From contig CAWFVJ010000020.1 of NCBI GenBank assembly GCA_963819175.1, forward strand, positions 11,322 to 75,321: 64,000 bases of DNA, given 5' to 3'. The stretch comes from CAWBRT01 sp963819175. GTDB taxonomy: Bacteria > Acidobacteriota > Terriglobia > Terriglobales > Acidobacteriaceae. The notes under the pieces were generated by a model. That model was given only the letters and a program-made list of their open reading frames with translations, made no database searches and was not told the DNA's origin. Position numbers and translations under genes: made by a program. Shown in pieces: positions 49,523 to 57,510 of the stretch (the stretch's first letter is position 1; each line of letters starts with the position of its first letter).

Positions 49523-50734
49523 ATGGCAGATTACCTAGTCAAAGTGGCTGACGAACGCGGCCGCGTAACCGAACAAACGGAGAAGGGATTCTCGGAAGAC
49601 GAGATTCGCAACCGATACGTCCAGCAGGGGTACCTTGTTTACTCGATCAAGCCGAGGGCGTTGCTGGGGAGACGGGGCTGGCGTCCATCGTCTCGACGCA
49701 AGGTAAAGCTCAGCCAGTTCGTCATTTTCAACCAGCAGTTTCTTACTCTGTTTCGCGCCGGGCTGCCGATCGTGCAGGGACTGGATTTGCTGGCTAAGCG
49801 CGAGAAGAACAAGTTTTTTCGCTCGGTGCTGCAAGATGTTCGCGACCGGGTCAAGGGGGGCGAACCCCTCTCGGAAGCCTTTGAAGCACAAGGAGTATTT
49901 CCCAAAATTTACTCGACCACGCTGTTGGCGGGCGAGAAGAGCGGCAACCTCGACGAAGTGCTTGCGCGCTACCTGGGCTTTTTGCGGCTGACGTTGACGT
50001 TCCGGAAAAAGCTGGTGACGTCGCTGATTTACCCGGCGGTGCTGGTGGTAGGCGTCACCGTTTTGATTACTTTTCTGGTTACGTTCGTCGTTCCGCGGTT
50101 TGGCGCGTTGTATGCCGACTTGGGAGAGAATCTGCCGGCCATCACCATGTTTACACTTACGATGGCCAACAATATTAAGACGTACCTGCCGATCATCGTG
50201 CTGGCATTGGCCGCGGCTGGGATCTTGCTGCACCGCTGGTCGCTCACCGACCGGGGCGGCCAGCAGATCGACAGGGTCAAGCTCAGCCTGCCCATATTCG
50301 GCGGCATCTGGATCAAGTATCAGGTGGCCATGCTGTCGCGTATGCTTTCAACCTTGCTGAGCGGAGGGTTACCCTTGGTGTCGGGGCTGGATACGGCATC
50401 GCAGTCGATGCAGAGCCGGCTGATGAAGACCGCGATCACTCAGGCCACGCAGAACGTTCGTGAGGGGCGCACTTTGGCGCACAGTCTGGAAGAGACAAAG
50501 CTCTTCCCCGCGCTTTCGGTCGAGATGATCGAGGTGGGAGAATCCACCGGGGCTTTGTCGGCGATGCTGAATTCAGTGGCCGATTTCTTTGAAGAGGACG
50601 TTCAGAACGCGCTGACGGCGGCAATGGCTTTGATCGAGCCGGCGATCATGATTTTCATGGGAATCATCGTCGCGTTCATCTTGATTTCACTGTACCTGCC
50701 TATCTTCAGTATGGGCGTGGGCGTTAGCCATTAG
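49523..50734 (+). CDS. pilC: Type IV pilus inner-membrane platform protein PilC
   Basis: A 403-residue polytopic protein; ATG 49523 (MADYLVKVADERG) is the family-like start. Two T2SSF domains are visible, around 70-190 (FNQQFLTLFRAGLPIVQGLD) and 270-395 (VAMLSRMLSTLLSGGLPLVSGL). Three membrane helices include SLIYPAVLVVGVTVLITFLV and the last, AIMIFMGIIVAFILISLYLP. It couples PilB rotation to pilin insertion or extraction. It is 18 bp upstream of pilB. Confidence 0.95.
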   Translation: MADYLVKVADERGRVTEQTEKGFSEDEIRNRYVQQGYLVYSIKPRALLGRRGWRPSSRRKVKLSQFVIFNQQFLTLFRAGLPIVQGLDLLAKREKNKFFRSVLQDVRDRVKGGEPLSEAFEAQGVFPKIYSTTLLAGEKSGNLDEVLARYLGFLRLTLTFRKKLVTSLIYPAVLVVGVTVLITFLVTFVVPRFGALYADLGENLPAITMFTLTMANNIKTYLPIIVLALAAAGILLHRWSLTDRGGQQIDRVKLSLPIFGGIWIKYQVAMLSRMLSTLLSGGLPLVSGLDTASQSMQSRLMKTAITQATQNVREGRTLAHSLEETKLFPALSVEMIEVGESTGALSAMLNSVADFFEEDVQNALTAAMALIEPAIMIFMGIIVAFILISLYLPIFSMGVGVSH

Positions 50735-50752
50735 AAGTTTTGTGGAGTTTTC

Positions 50753-52390
50753 ATGTCTCAGCTTTTTGTTCAGACTCCGATAGTGGAAGTGGGCGGCGAG
50801 GAAAGCCGGGCACGTGAGCTGGCCAACCGCTATCGATGCGAGTTTGTCGACCTGAGGAACCATCACATCCAGCACGAACTGTTTCGCAAGGTTCCGGTGG
50901 ATCTGATGTTCCGCGATAATTTCATTCCGCTGGAGGAGTTGCCCGACGGCCGGTTGGCGATCGCCATCGCCGACCCCGGCCAGTTGCCGATGATCGATGA
51001 GATCAGCCTGTTGCTGGGGCGCCGGATTGTTCCGCGCGTAGCCACGCTGTCGCAGATCAGCGACATTCTCAAGAAGACGGAGCAGTCGCAGCGCGTGTTG
51101 GACGAGGCCGGCGAGACCTTCACGCTGGACGTGATCCGCGAAGACGAGAACGGACAGGACGAGACCATCTCGTTCGAGCGGCTCACCCAGGAAAACGACA
51201 TCAGTCCGATCATCCGCCTGGTGGATACAACGATCTTCACGGCCTTGCAGCGGCGAGCCAGCGATATTCACATCGAAACGCGCGACGATTCCGTGATCAT
51301 CAAGTACCGCATCGACGGCGTGCTCCAGGAAGCGATGAAGCCGATCGCGAAGGAGCATCACCAGACCATCATCTCGCGCGTCAAAGTAATGAGCGAGCTG
51401 GATATTTCGGAGCGGCGCGTGCCGCAGGACGGCCGCTTCCGCGTGCGCTACAACGGGCGAGCCATCGACTTTCGCGTCTCCATCATGCCGAGCATCCACG
51501 GCGAGGATGCCGTGCTGCGCGTGCTCGACAAAGAGTCGATGAGCGAGAAATTCAAGAAGCTCTCGCTCGATGTGGTCGGCTTCAGCGACGAGGATCTGAG
51601 GAAGTTCCGCCGTTATATCGCCGAGCCCTACGGCATGGTGCTGGTGACCGGCCCCACGGGCAGCGGCAAAACCACGACTCTGTACGCGGCGCTCAACGAA
51701 ATCAAGACGGATGAAGACAAGATCATCACCATCGAAGATCCTGTCGAGTACCAGATCCGCGGGATCACGCAGATCCCGGTCAACGAAAAGAAGGGCCTGA
51801 CCTTCGCCCGCGGCCTGCGCTCCATCCTGCGTCACGACCCGGACAAGATCATGGTGGGCGAGATCCGCGACACGGAAACCGCGCAGATTGCCATCAACTC
51901 GGCGCTGACCGGCCACCTGGTCTTCACCACGGTCCACGCCAACAACGTGGTCGACGTGATCGGGCGGTTCCTGAACATGGGAGTCGAGGCCTACAACTTC
52001 GTCTCTTCGCTGAACTGCATTCTGGCGCAACGGCTGGTTCGCGTGATCTGCCAGCACTGCAAACAGCGCGTTTACTACCCCCCGGAACTGCTTGAAAGCA
52101 GCGGCCTCTCGCCGGACGCCAATGAAACCATCGTGTTCTACGAAGGGGCAGGCTGTATCGAGTGTTCCGGCAGCGGCTTCCGGGGACGAACCGCAATTCA
52201 CGAATTGCTGGAGTTAACCGACCGCATTCGGGAGATGATTCTGGAGAAGAGGCCGAGCTCGGAGATTCGCAAGGCAGCACGCGAAGACAGCATGCATTTT
52301 CTCCGGGAGTCGGCTCTGGCCAAGGTCAAGGACGGCGTTACCACTCTGAAGGAGATCAACAAGGTCACCTTCATTGAAACGACGCGGTAA
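50753..52390 (+). CDS. pilB: Type IV pilus assembly ATPase PilB
   Basis: A 545-residue hexameric ATPase. An N-terminal GSPII_E (MshEN-like) domain (about 10-130) precedes the motor. Walker A GPTGSGKTTTLYAAL, Asp box ITIEDPVEY, Walker B ILRHDPDKIMVGEIRD and the His box LVFTTVHANN are intact. Zinc-binding tetra-Cys: CQHC and, about 40 residues later, CIEC. The full MshEN sequence could bind c-di-GMP, but the defining repeats were not checked in detail. Retraction ATPase pilT is not in the window. Confidence 0.96.
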   Translation: MSQLFVQTPIVEVGGEESRARELANRYRCEFVDLRNHHIQHELFRKVPVDLMFRDNFIPLEELPDGRLAIAIADPGQLPMIDEISLLLGRRIVPRVATLSQISDILKKTEQSQRVLDEAGETFTLDVIREDENGQDETISFERLTQENDISPIIRLVDTTIFTALQRRASDIHIETRDDSVIIKYRIDGVLQEAMKPIAKEHHQTIISRVKVMSELDISERRVPQDGRFRVRYNGRAIDFRVSIMPSIHGEDAVLRVLDKESMSEKFKKLSLDVVGFSDEDLRKFRRYIAEPYGMVLVTGPTGSGKTTTLYAALNEIKTDEDKIITIEDPVEYQIRGITQIPVNEKKGLTFARGLRSILRHDPDKIMVGEIRDTETAQIAINSALTGHLVFTTVHANNVVDVIGRFLNMGVEAYNFVSSLNCILAQRLVRVICQHCKQRVYYPPELLESSGLSPDANETIVFYEGAGCIECSGSGFRGRTAIHELLELTDRIREMILEKRPSSEIRKAAREDSMHFLRESALAKVKDGVTTLKEINKVTFIETTR

Positions 52391-52404
52391 GAGATAATCA
52401 AAAA

Positions 52405-53292
52405 ATGTTGGAACGCAAAAGAACGGCGGTCGGACCGATGTACGCCTGCGAGATTACGCCAACGGCAGTCATCGCAGCCCGGGCTGCGGCTCTCAGCAAC
52501 GCGGTGGAACAACTGAGCACGCGTTCGCTTCCCGCCGGCGCCCTCGTCCCTTCGCTGTTGACGGAGAACATTCTGCAACGCGAGGTGGTGAAAGAAGCCG
52601 TCGGCCAGGTGTTGGTAGCGGTTGGCGCCCAGGCGCACGATGTCATCGCGATTGTGCCCGACGCCGCTTGCCGCATCGCCATGCTCGACTTCGACACGCT
52701 TCCCGAGCGCAAGGAAGAGGCGCACGCCATCGTGCGCTTCCGGCTGAAGAAGGCGCTGCCCTTCGATGCCGAAAAGGCTGCGATCAGCTATCAATCCGTG
52801 CGCGATGCAAACGGCATAAAAGTTATCGCCGCGGTGATGCTCGATGCGGTGCTGAACGATTACGAATCGCTGTTCCGGGAGTTGGGCTGCAATCCTGGAG
52901 TTGTGCTGCCGTCGACGATTTCAGCACTGGCGCTGATTGACGCCTCTGAGCCTACGATGGCGCTCAAGGTCGACCCGCTGAGCAGCAGCCTTGCGATCGT
53001 GCAGGCGAACCAGTTGTTGCTGTATCGCACGCTCGAGCACGCCGGCAAAAGCAATCTGACGGCTGAGCAGTTGGCTGAGGATATCTATCCTTCCGTGGTG
53101 TACTTCGCGGACAATTTCAAGATGAGCGTACAACGCCTGATGATCGCCGGGCTGCCCGACTTTTCTCTCATTGCACCGACGTTGGAACGATACACGGGAT
53201 TGCCGGTTGAGGAGATGGTTGCGTTCGGCATCCCCGGGGAAACACAGAACAAGGCTGAACTTTCCGCTGTGGCCGGAGCGCTTTTTGGCTGA
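52405..53292 (+). CDS. pilM: PilM-like actin-fold type IV pilus protein
   Basis: A 295-residue cytoplasmic protein of the actin-like PilM/GspL-N group, weakly conserved. The first strand YACEITPTAVIAARA is the phosphate-1 region but lacks the usual GIDIG form; ALKVDPLSSSLAIVQANQLL corresponds to phosphate-2 and MIAGLPDFSLIAPTLER to the adenosine motif. PilM binds the N-terminal tail of PilN on the cytoplasmic side. Here the MRLNINLA start of the next gene supplies that tail. Order pilB-M-N-O supports the call. Confidence 0.85.
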   Translation: MLERKRTAVGPMYACEITPTAVIAARAAALSNAVEQLSTRSLPAGALVPSLLTENILQREVVKEAVGQVLVAVGAQAHDVIAIVPDAACRIAMLDFDTLPERKEEAHAIVRFRLKKALPFDAEKAAISYQSVRDANGIKVIAAVMLDAVLNDYESLFRELGCNPGVVLPSTISALALIDASEPTMALKVDPLSSSLAIVQANQLLLYRTLEHAGKSNLTAEQLAEDIYPSVVYFADNFKMSVQRLMIAGLPDFSLIAPTLERYTGLPVEEMVAFGIPGETQNKAELSAVAGALFG

Positions 53293-53301
53293 GGGCATTC
53301 G

Positions 53302-54174
53302 ATGAGACTCAATATCAATCTCGCGACTCGGCCTTACAGGGATGTTCGGCAGTTTCTGCGAACCTGGGGGACGGGGACAGTTCTGCTTGCCCTGCTGACC
53401 GCGGGCTTGTGCTGGTACACCTTTCACGCATGGAGCCAGACTCGCAGCGGCAGAGCTGAGGTTGCGCTCGTCCAAAACGAGATTGACGCGCTGAACCACC
53501 AACGCGAATCCGGCATTGCACTGCTGAACCAGCCGCAGAACCGTGCGGTCGCCAATCAGTCGGCATTTCTCAACGGCCTGATCGCCCGGCGCAGCTTCTC
53601 CTGGACCCGATTGTTTATGGAGCTGGAGCGCATCATGCCGGCCAGGCTGCACGTGACTTCGATCGCTCCCTCGCTGAACAAACGCAACCAGATCGAGATT
53701 CATATGGTGGTTGCCGGCGACGCGCGGGAGCAGGCGGTGGAGCTGGTGCGCCGGCTCGAAGACTCGCCTTCATTCCAGCAGCCGGAACTGCGGTCGGAGA
53801 CGGTAGCGCAGAATGTCTCCGGAACGCCAAATGCGGTCGGCGGTGACCGCGTGCAGTTTGATATCTCCATGCTGTACGTACCGAAGGTCACGACGGAACA
53901 AGGCGCCGCGGACAAAGGGCCTCAGCCGCAGACGGCAAACGACGACAAGGCAGTCAAGCCAGATATGGCCAAGAAAGATGGCGATAAGGTAGCCAAGCCT
54001 GAAAAAGCCAAGACCGATGGAAACAAGGCAGTCAAGCCAGATATAGCCAAGAAAGATGGCGATAAGGCGCTCAGGCCAGCCGGCGACAAGAGCGATAAGA
54101 AGAAAGTCCGCCGTGTCCAGACAGACAGCGCGGCCAACGCGAAGGCGGCGGGCGGCAAGGGGGTGACTCGATGA
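53302..54174 (+). CDS. pilN: PilN-like type IV pilus alignment protein with Lys-rich tail
   Basis: A 290-residue bitopic protein. The first residues MRLNINLATRPY are the PilM-binding motif (INLLP-like). One membrane helix follows (TGTVLLALLTAGLCWYTFHAW), then a coiled coil and the periplasmic ferredoxin-like domain (about 90-195). Residues ~205-290 are a disordered Lys/Asp/Pro tail with repeated VKPDMAKKDGDK units, not usual in PilN. The stop overlaps the pilO start. Confidence 0.87.
   Translation: MRLNINLATRPYRDVRQFLRTWGTGTVLLALLTAGLCWYTFHAWSQTRSGRAEVALVQNEIDALNHQRESGIALLNQPQNRAVANQSAFLNGLIARRSFSWTRLFMELERIMPARLHVTSIAPSLNKRNQIEIHMVVAGDAREQAVELVRRLEDSPSFQQPELRSETVAQNVSGTPNAVGGDRVQFDISMLYVPKVTTEQGAADKGPQPQTANDDKAVKPDMAKKDGDKVAKPEKAKTDGNKAVKPDIAKKDGDKALRPAGDKSDKKKVRRVQTDSAANAKAAGGKGVTR
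53947..54068 (+). repeat. 78-bp tandem repeat within pilN tail
   Basis: AAGGCAGTCAAGCCAGATAT begins copies at 53947 and 54025, each continuing GCCAAGAAAGATGGCGATAA. The period is 78 bp (26 codons), with a more diverged partial copy between them. The encoded unit is KAVKPD(M/I)AKKDGDK. Confidence 0.85.
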
Positions 54175-54743
54175 TGATGCGTAATGTGGCGCAAGCCCAA
54201 CGAGGGCTTATCGTGGTCATCGTCTGCCTGGCATTCATCGACGTTACCGCACTCGCCCTGCTGCTGTCGCCGGCCATACGTTCCAGCAAGAGCACGCAGG
54301 CAGAGTTGCAGGCGTTGCAGGCGGAGTTGGCGCAGAAGCGCATTCAGGCCGTTCCGGCGCTCGACATGGACAAGAAGCTGGCGGAGGCGCGTACCCAGAT
54401 CTCCGATTTTTATGCCCACGACTTCGTAAGCCGTTATTCGGAAATCTCCGAAGCGCTGGCCAAGGCCGCCACGGAAAGTCACGTGCAGTTGGCGAACATA
54501 ACCTACATCCCCATGAAGCCCACTGCCGCCGAAGCAAAGAACGCAGTGAACACTAAGGTTACTGAGATTGATATGTCGCTGGACATGACGGGCAATTATG
54601 ACTCTGAAGTCCGGTTTATCAACGCCCTGGAAAGGAGCAAAATGCTCCTGGTGATTGGAAGCGTGAACCTGGCTGAATCGCAGGGCGGGGCCATCCGCCT
54701 CAGCCTTAAGATGCAGACCTATCAGAGGGCGGCGGCGCTGTGA
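54171..54743 (+). CDS. pilO: PilO-like type IV pilus alignment protein
   Basis: A 190-residue bitopic protein. One N-terminal helix (LIVVIVCLAFIDVTALALLL) is followed by a coiled coil (TQAELQALQAELAQKRI) and a periplasmic ferredoxin-like domain (VTEIDMSLDMTGNYDSEVRFI). It would pair with PilN to connect the platform to the secretin. It overlaps pilN by 4 bp and the next gene by 4 bp. Confidence 0.86.
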   Translation: MMMRNVAQAQRGLIVVIVCLAFIDVTALALLLSPAIRSSKSTQAELQALQAELAQKRIQAVPALDMDKKLAEARTQISDFYAHDFVSRYSEISEALAKAATESHVQLANITYIPMKPTAAEAKNAVNTKVTEIDMSLDMTGNYDSEVRFINALERSKMLLVIGSVNLAESQGGAIRLSLKMQTYQRAAAL

Positions 54744-55304
54744 AGCTCGGAACGGAAAATCCGAAGAAGGTTGCGGTTGCGGGCGTTCTCGTGCTGCTCG
54801 GTGTTTTCTTCCTGATCCGCGCGTTTTACAGCATGCCGTCGGAGAGCACCGTCTCCGGCCCGCCGGTCTCGCAGCCTTTGACGGGCGAGAAATCAGCAAC
54901 CCAACTGCTGCCGGAAAATAATCTCGATCCGCGGTTGCGACTCGATCTGCTGAAGAACGCCGAGGACGTCGAATACAAAGGGAATGGCCGGAATATTTTT
55001 CGCGCGGGGGCCGAGCCGGTAAAGGAAATTCCCAAACCCATCGCTTCGGCAATGATGGCGACAAAGCCGGGCCGTAAACACACCGCCTGCTCATCCGCCC
55101 ATCAATCTCAAGTATTTCGGCTATGCCAACCGGCCAGGCGAGGAGAATGAGATATTTCTTGCAGAAGGGGATGCCGTGTTCGTGGCGAAGCAGGGCGATA
55201 TTGTGAATCGCCGCTACAAGATTCTGCGCATCACGCCCGCCTCGGTCGAGGTTGAGGACGTTATCAGCAATGCACGGCAGACACTGCCCCTGACACAGGG
55301 TTAG
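54740..55304 (+). CDS. PilP-like pilus protein (frameshifted)
   Basis: GTG at 54740 overlaps the pilO stop. One membrane segment lies near 12-27 (VAGVLVLLGVFFLIRAF), then a Ser/Pro linker and VEYKGNGRNIFRAG, similar to the region of PilP that precedes its beta domain. As given, the frame ends at 55150 with an unlikely Cys/His tail. After a one-base shift near 55075 the sequence continues PPINLKYFGYANRPGEENEI, then GDIVNRRYKILRI, and stops at 55304. That half is a small beta-sandwich, as expected for a secretin-contacting PilP/GspC domain. By position it completes the inner-membrane alignment complex. Confidence 0.75.
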
Positions 55305-55319
55305 TCCCAGGATTCGTTC

Positions 55320-56444
55320 ATGCGGTATAGCAGTTCAATCAGACGCCGGCGAAACCGAACCCAAGGTTCCGAGGGCTACATACTGATCATCTTCCTGGTC
55401 GTGCTGACCCTGATGATGATCGCCCTGACTGCGGCTGCTCCCCGACTGGCGCAACAGATCCAACGCGACCGCGAGATCGAAATGATTCATCGCGGCGAAC
55501 AATACGCCCGCGGCATCCAGCGCTATTACAAGAAGTTCAACCGCTACCCCGGACGCATTGAGGATCTCGAGAATACCAATACCCTCAAATTTATCCGCAA
55601 GCGGTACAAAGACCCCATCACGGGTGGTCCGTGGCGTCTGGTGCGCTATGGTGAAATTCAGTTGACCTCGCCAGCCGGAGGCATCGGCACTCCAGCCGGA
55701 GCCGTCGGAACCACGGGGCAGCCGGGGCAGGCAAACAACCCGCAATCCGGATCGCAATCCGGACTCTTTAACATGAACTTCGGCGGCACATCCGGACAGC
55801 AAAACGCGGCCACGGCAGCGGCGGGCGCCAATGCCCCCGCAACCCCAGGCAGTACGACTGCAACGGGTGGCACGACGGCCGGCACAGGAGCACCTGCAAC
55901 CACCGATACGACCGACGCCACCTCGGGCACGACGGGGACGACCACCTCAGGCACGACGGGCACGACGGGCAGCACCGGGCAGACTACAAGCATGTTTGGC
56001 CAGACAGGCGCGGGCGCCCCCGGCCAAACTACGAGTTCGTCCAGCTCCCTGTTTTCTTCTCCCGCAGGCACCGCGCAACCGGGAGGCGGTGGCGGTGCAA
56101 TCATCGGGGTGGCCAGCCTCAGCAAGAAGAACGGGATTCACGAGTTCAACAAGAAGTCCGCTTACAAAGATTGGCTGTTCGTTTACGATCCCGCACAGGA
56201 TCGCGGCCAACTGCTGCGCGGGCCATATAATCCGCAGGCGTTCGTCGGCCAGATTGGCAGTCCCGCGGGAAGCCCGATTGGAAGCCCGCTCGCTAGTCCC
56301 GGCGGACCCGGAACGCCAGCCGCAACCGGAACTCCGGGCGCGACCGGCACGGCATCACCTTTTGGCTCTTCGCCGACCGCCGGGACGCCTTCGCCCAGCA
56401 CGGGACAACCATCATCCGGCAACATCGTTCCGAGCACGCAGTAA
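55320..56444 (+). CDS. Pseudopilin-like protein with Thr/Gly/Ala-rich low-complexity regions
   Basis: A 374-residue protein, 15 bp after the PilP-like gene. The N-terminus (EGYILIIFLVVLTLMMIALTAA) resembles a pilin helix with a Glu just before it, and QIQRDREIEMIHRGEQYARG with IQRYYKKFNRYPGRIEDL is a GspG-like head. There is no canonical leader peptidase site (Gly followed by Tyr). Residues 120-250 and 310-374 are Gly/Thr/Ser/Pro-rich, for instance repeats of GTTGTT and SPAGSPIGSP, flanking a folded KKNGIHEFNKKSAYKDWLF segment. It may be a minor pilus component or a surface adaptor. Confidence 0.72.
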   Translation: MRYSSSIRRRRNRTQGSEGYILIIFLVVLTLMMIALTAAAPRLAQQIQRDREIEMIHRGEQYARGIQRYYKKFNRYPGRIEDLENTNTLKFIRKRYKDPITGGPWRLVRYGEIQLTSPAGGIGTPAGAVGTTGQPGQANNPQSGSQSGLFNMNFGGTSGQQNAATAAAGANAPATPGSTTATGGTTAGTGAPATTDTTDATSGTTGTTTSGTTGTTGSTGQTTSMFGQTGAGAPGQTTSSSSSLFSSPAGTAQPGGGGGAIIGVASLSKKNGIHEFNKKSAYKDWLFVYDPAQDRGQLLRGPYNPQAFVGQIGSPAGSPIGSPLASPGGPGTPAATGTPGATGTASPFGSSPTAGTPSPSTGQPSSGNIVPSTQ

Positions 56445-56462
56445 GCCCCTACCACCACAAAA

Positions 56463-56492
56463 AGACAAACCCCCGTTTCGCGGGGGCTTGTG
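56463..56492. terminator. Bidirectional terminator between the pilus operon and erpA
   Basis: CAAACCCCCG and CGGGGGCTTG form a strong stem around TTTCG, with A residues before and a short T/G stretch after it. It lies 19 bp beyond the pseudopilin stop and 30 bp beyond the convergent erpA stop. Confidence 0.78.
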
Positions 56493-56521
56493 AAAACTGT
56501 GAGTTTGAGTGAACGCCGTCT

Positions 56522-56884
56522 TTACGCGTTGAAGGACGATCCGCAGCCGCACGTGCTCTTCACGTTCGGATTGTCGAACTTAAATCCCGCGCCTTCGAGG
56601 GTCTCGATGTAGTCGACGGTGGCGCCCTGCATGTACATCAGGGAGGTGGCGTCGATAAAAACCTTCAGCCCGTCGTACTCAAACACTTTGTCCATGGCGC
56701 CGGGGGCGGTTTCAAACTGCATGGTGTAAGAGAATCCGGAGCAGCCTCCACCGACGACTCCGACCCGAAGCCCGGACGGGATCGGATTCTGCTGTGCCAT
56801 GATCTCTTTGACCTTGGAAATGGCAGTCGGAGTGAGATTCACGGGGTTGGTTTTTTTCACTTCAGGGACGCTGGTTGTGGACAT
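56522..56884 (-). CDS. erpA: A-type Fe-S carrier protein ErpA/IscA
   Basis: A 120-residue protein that carries Fe-S clusters from scaffold to target enzymes. The first Cys is in VGGGCSGFSYTM and the C-terminal pair in STCGCGSSF, the three ligands of A-type carriers. LTPTAISKVKEIM marks the start of the fold after a 15-residue hydrophilic tail. The ATG at 56884 has GGAGAG upstream. The frame runs on to 57271 but that is non-coding. It is not adjacent to the IscU-like gene at 3.3 kb. Confidence 0.94.
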   Translation of the reverse strand: MSTTSVPEVKKTNPVNLTPTAISKVKEIMAQQNPIPSGLRVGVVGGGCSGFSYTMQFETAPGAMDKVFEYDGLKVFIDATSLMYMQGATVDYIETLEGAGFKFDNPNVKSTCGCGSSFNA

Positions 56885-57227
56885 GCTGCTCTCCTCGAAA
56901 ATTATTATAACAAAGCGCTTTGCAGGGCCGAAAGACCTTCCCCGGCACCCAAAATACACAATCCCCTGATTGGATGCAGCAAAGCCTCCGGCAGTCGCAA
57001 AACCCTCAAAAAAGCAAAGTTGCCGGTGGGAGACGGACCTTCGCCGCCCGAACAGGCCTATTTTCCCCAAGGAATCCGCAATTGCCCAGGGCGTGGAATT
57101 TTCCCCGCACGCAGCCCCCGGGCGAAGTATAATCTGGCTCCAGTTTGCGTCCCCGCAGGCGCCGGAATGGACGTGCAGTAACTCCGCTACCCGCACTGAA
57201 CGGCGCTGGGAGATTGCGAGGTGGTAT
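56885..57227. other. Divergent intergenic region, no gene seen
   Basis: This 343-bp region separates the divergent erpA and small membrane protein genes. I see no RNA gene, repeat or hairpin of note; frames crossing it lack ribosome sites and family-like sequence. It presumably holds the two promoters. An A/T-rich stretch (AAAATTATTATAACAAAG) directly upstream of erpA could be its -10 region. Confidence 0.5.
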
Positions 57228-57497
57228 ATGCAATCCATCGATTTACTGCTGATAGTTTGGGGAATCGTCACTGCCGCCCTGGTGATTGTGACGATTTATC
57301 GCGGCACTCTCAGCTTGCACGAGGATGATCAGCTGTTCCTCGGTGACTCCGAATCTCACCTCGCAAAGGAACAGCAGGAGCTGATAGCGCGGCTAACCAA
57401 GCTGACTCCCATCGTGCGTCTGCTGGGAGCCACTTCATGTGGCCTGATTCTGGTGATCGCCGGAATGTGGATCTGGCGCGGGCTGAGCGCGATGTAG
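57228..57497 (+). CDS. Small two-helix membrane protein, unknown function
   Basis: An 89-residue protein. The ATG at 57228 is preceded by GAGG (6-7 nt). Hydrophobic segments lie at 4-23 (IDLLLIVWGIVTAALVIVTI) and 63-85 (VRLLGATSCGLILVIAGMWIW), joined by a charged stretch (HEDDQLFLGDSESHLAKEQQ). The frame is open upstream to 56970 but the added residues are not protein-like. Convergent with RNase D, 13 bp apart. Similar small proteins are common in acidobacterial genomes; no function is known to me. Confidence 0.72.
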   Translation: MQSIDLLLIVWGIVTAALVIVTIYRGTLSLHEDDQLFLGDSESHLAKEQQELIARLTKLTPIVRLLGATSCGLILVIAGMWIWRGLSAM

Positions 57498-57510
57498 TTG
57501 CCAAGTCCGA

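Noticed and set aside
50687..52201. 504-residue minus-strand frame opposite pilB
   Set aside because: It is the complement of a complete PilB ATPase with all motifs; the His/Asp/Val-rich composition is the usual shadow pattern.
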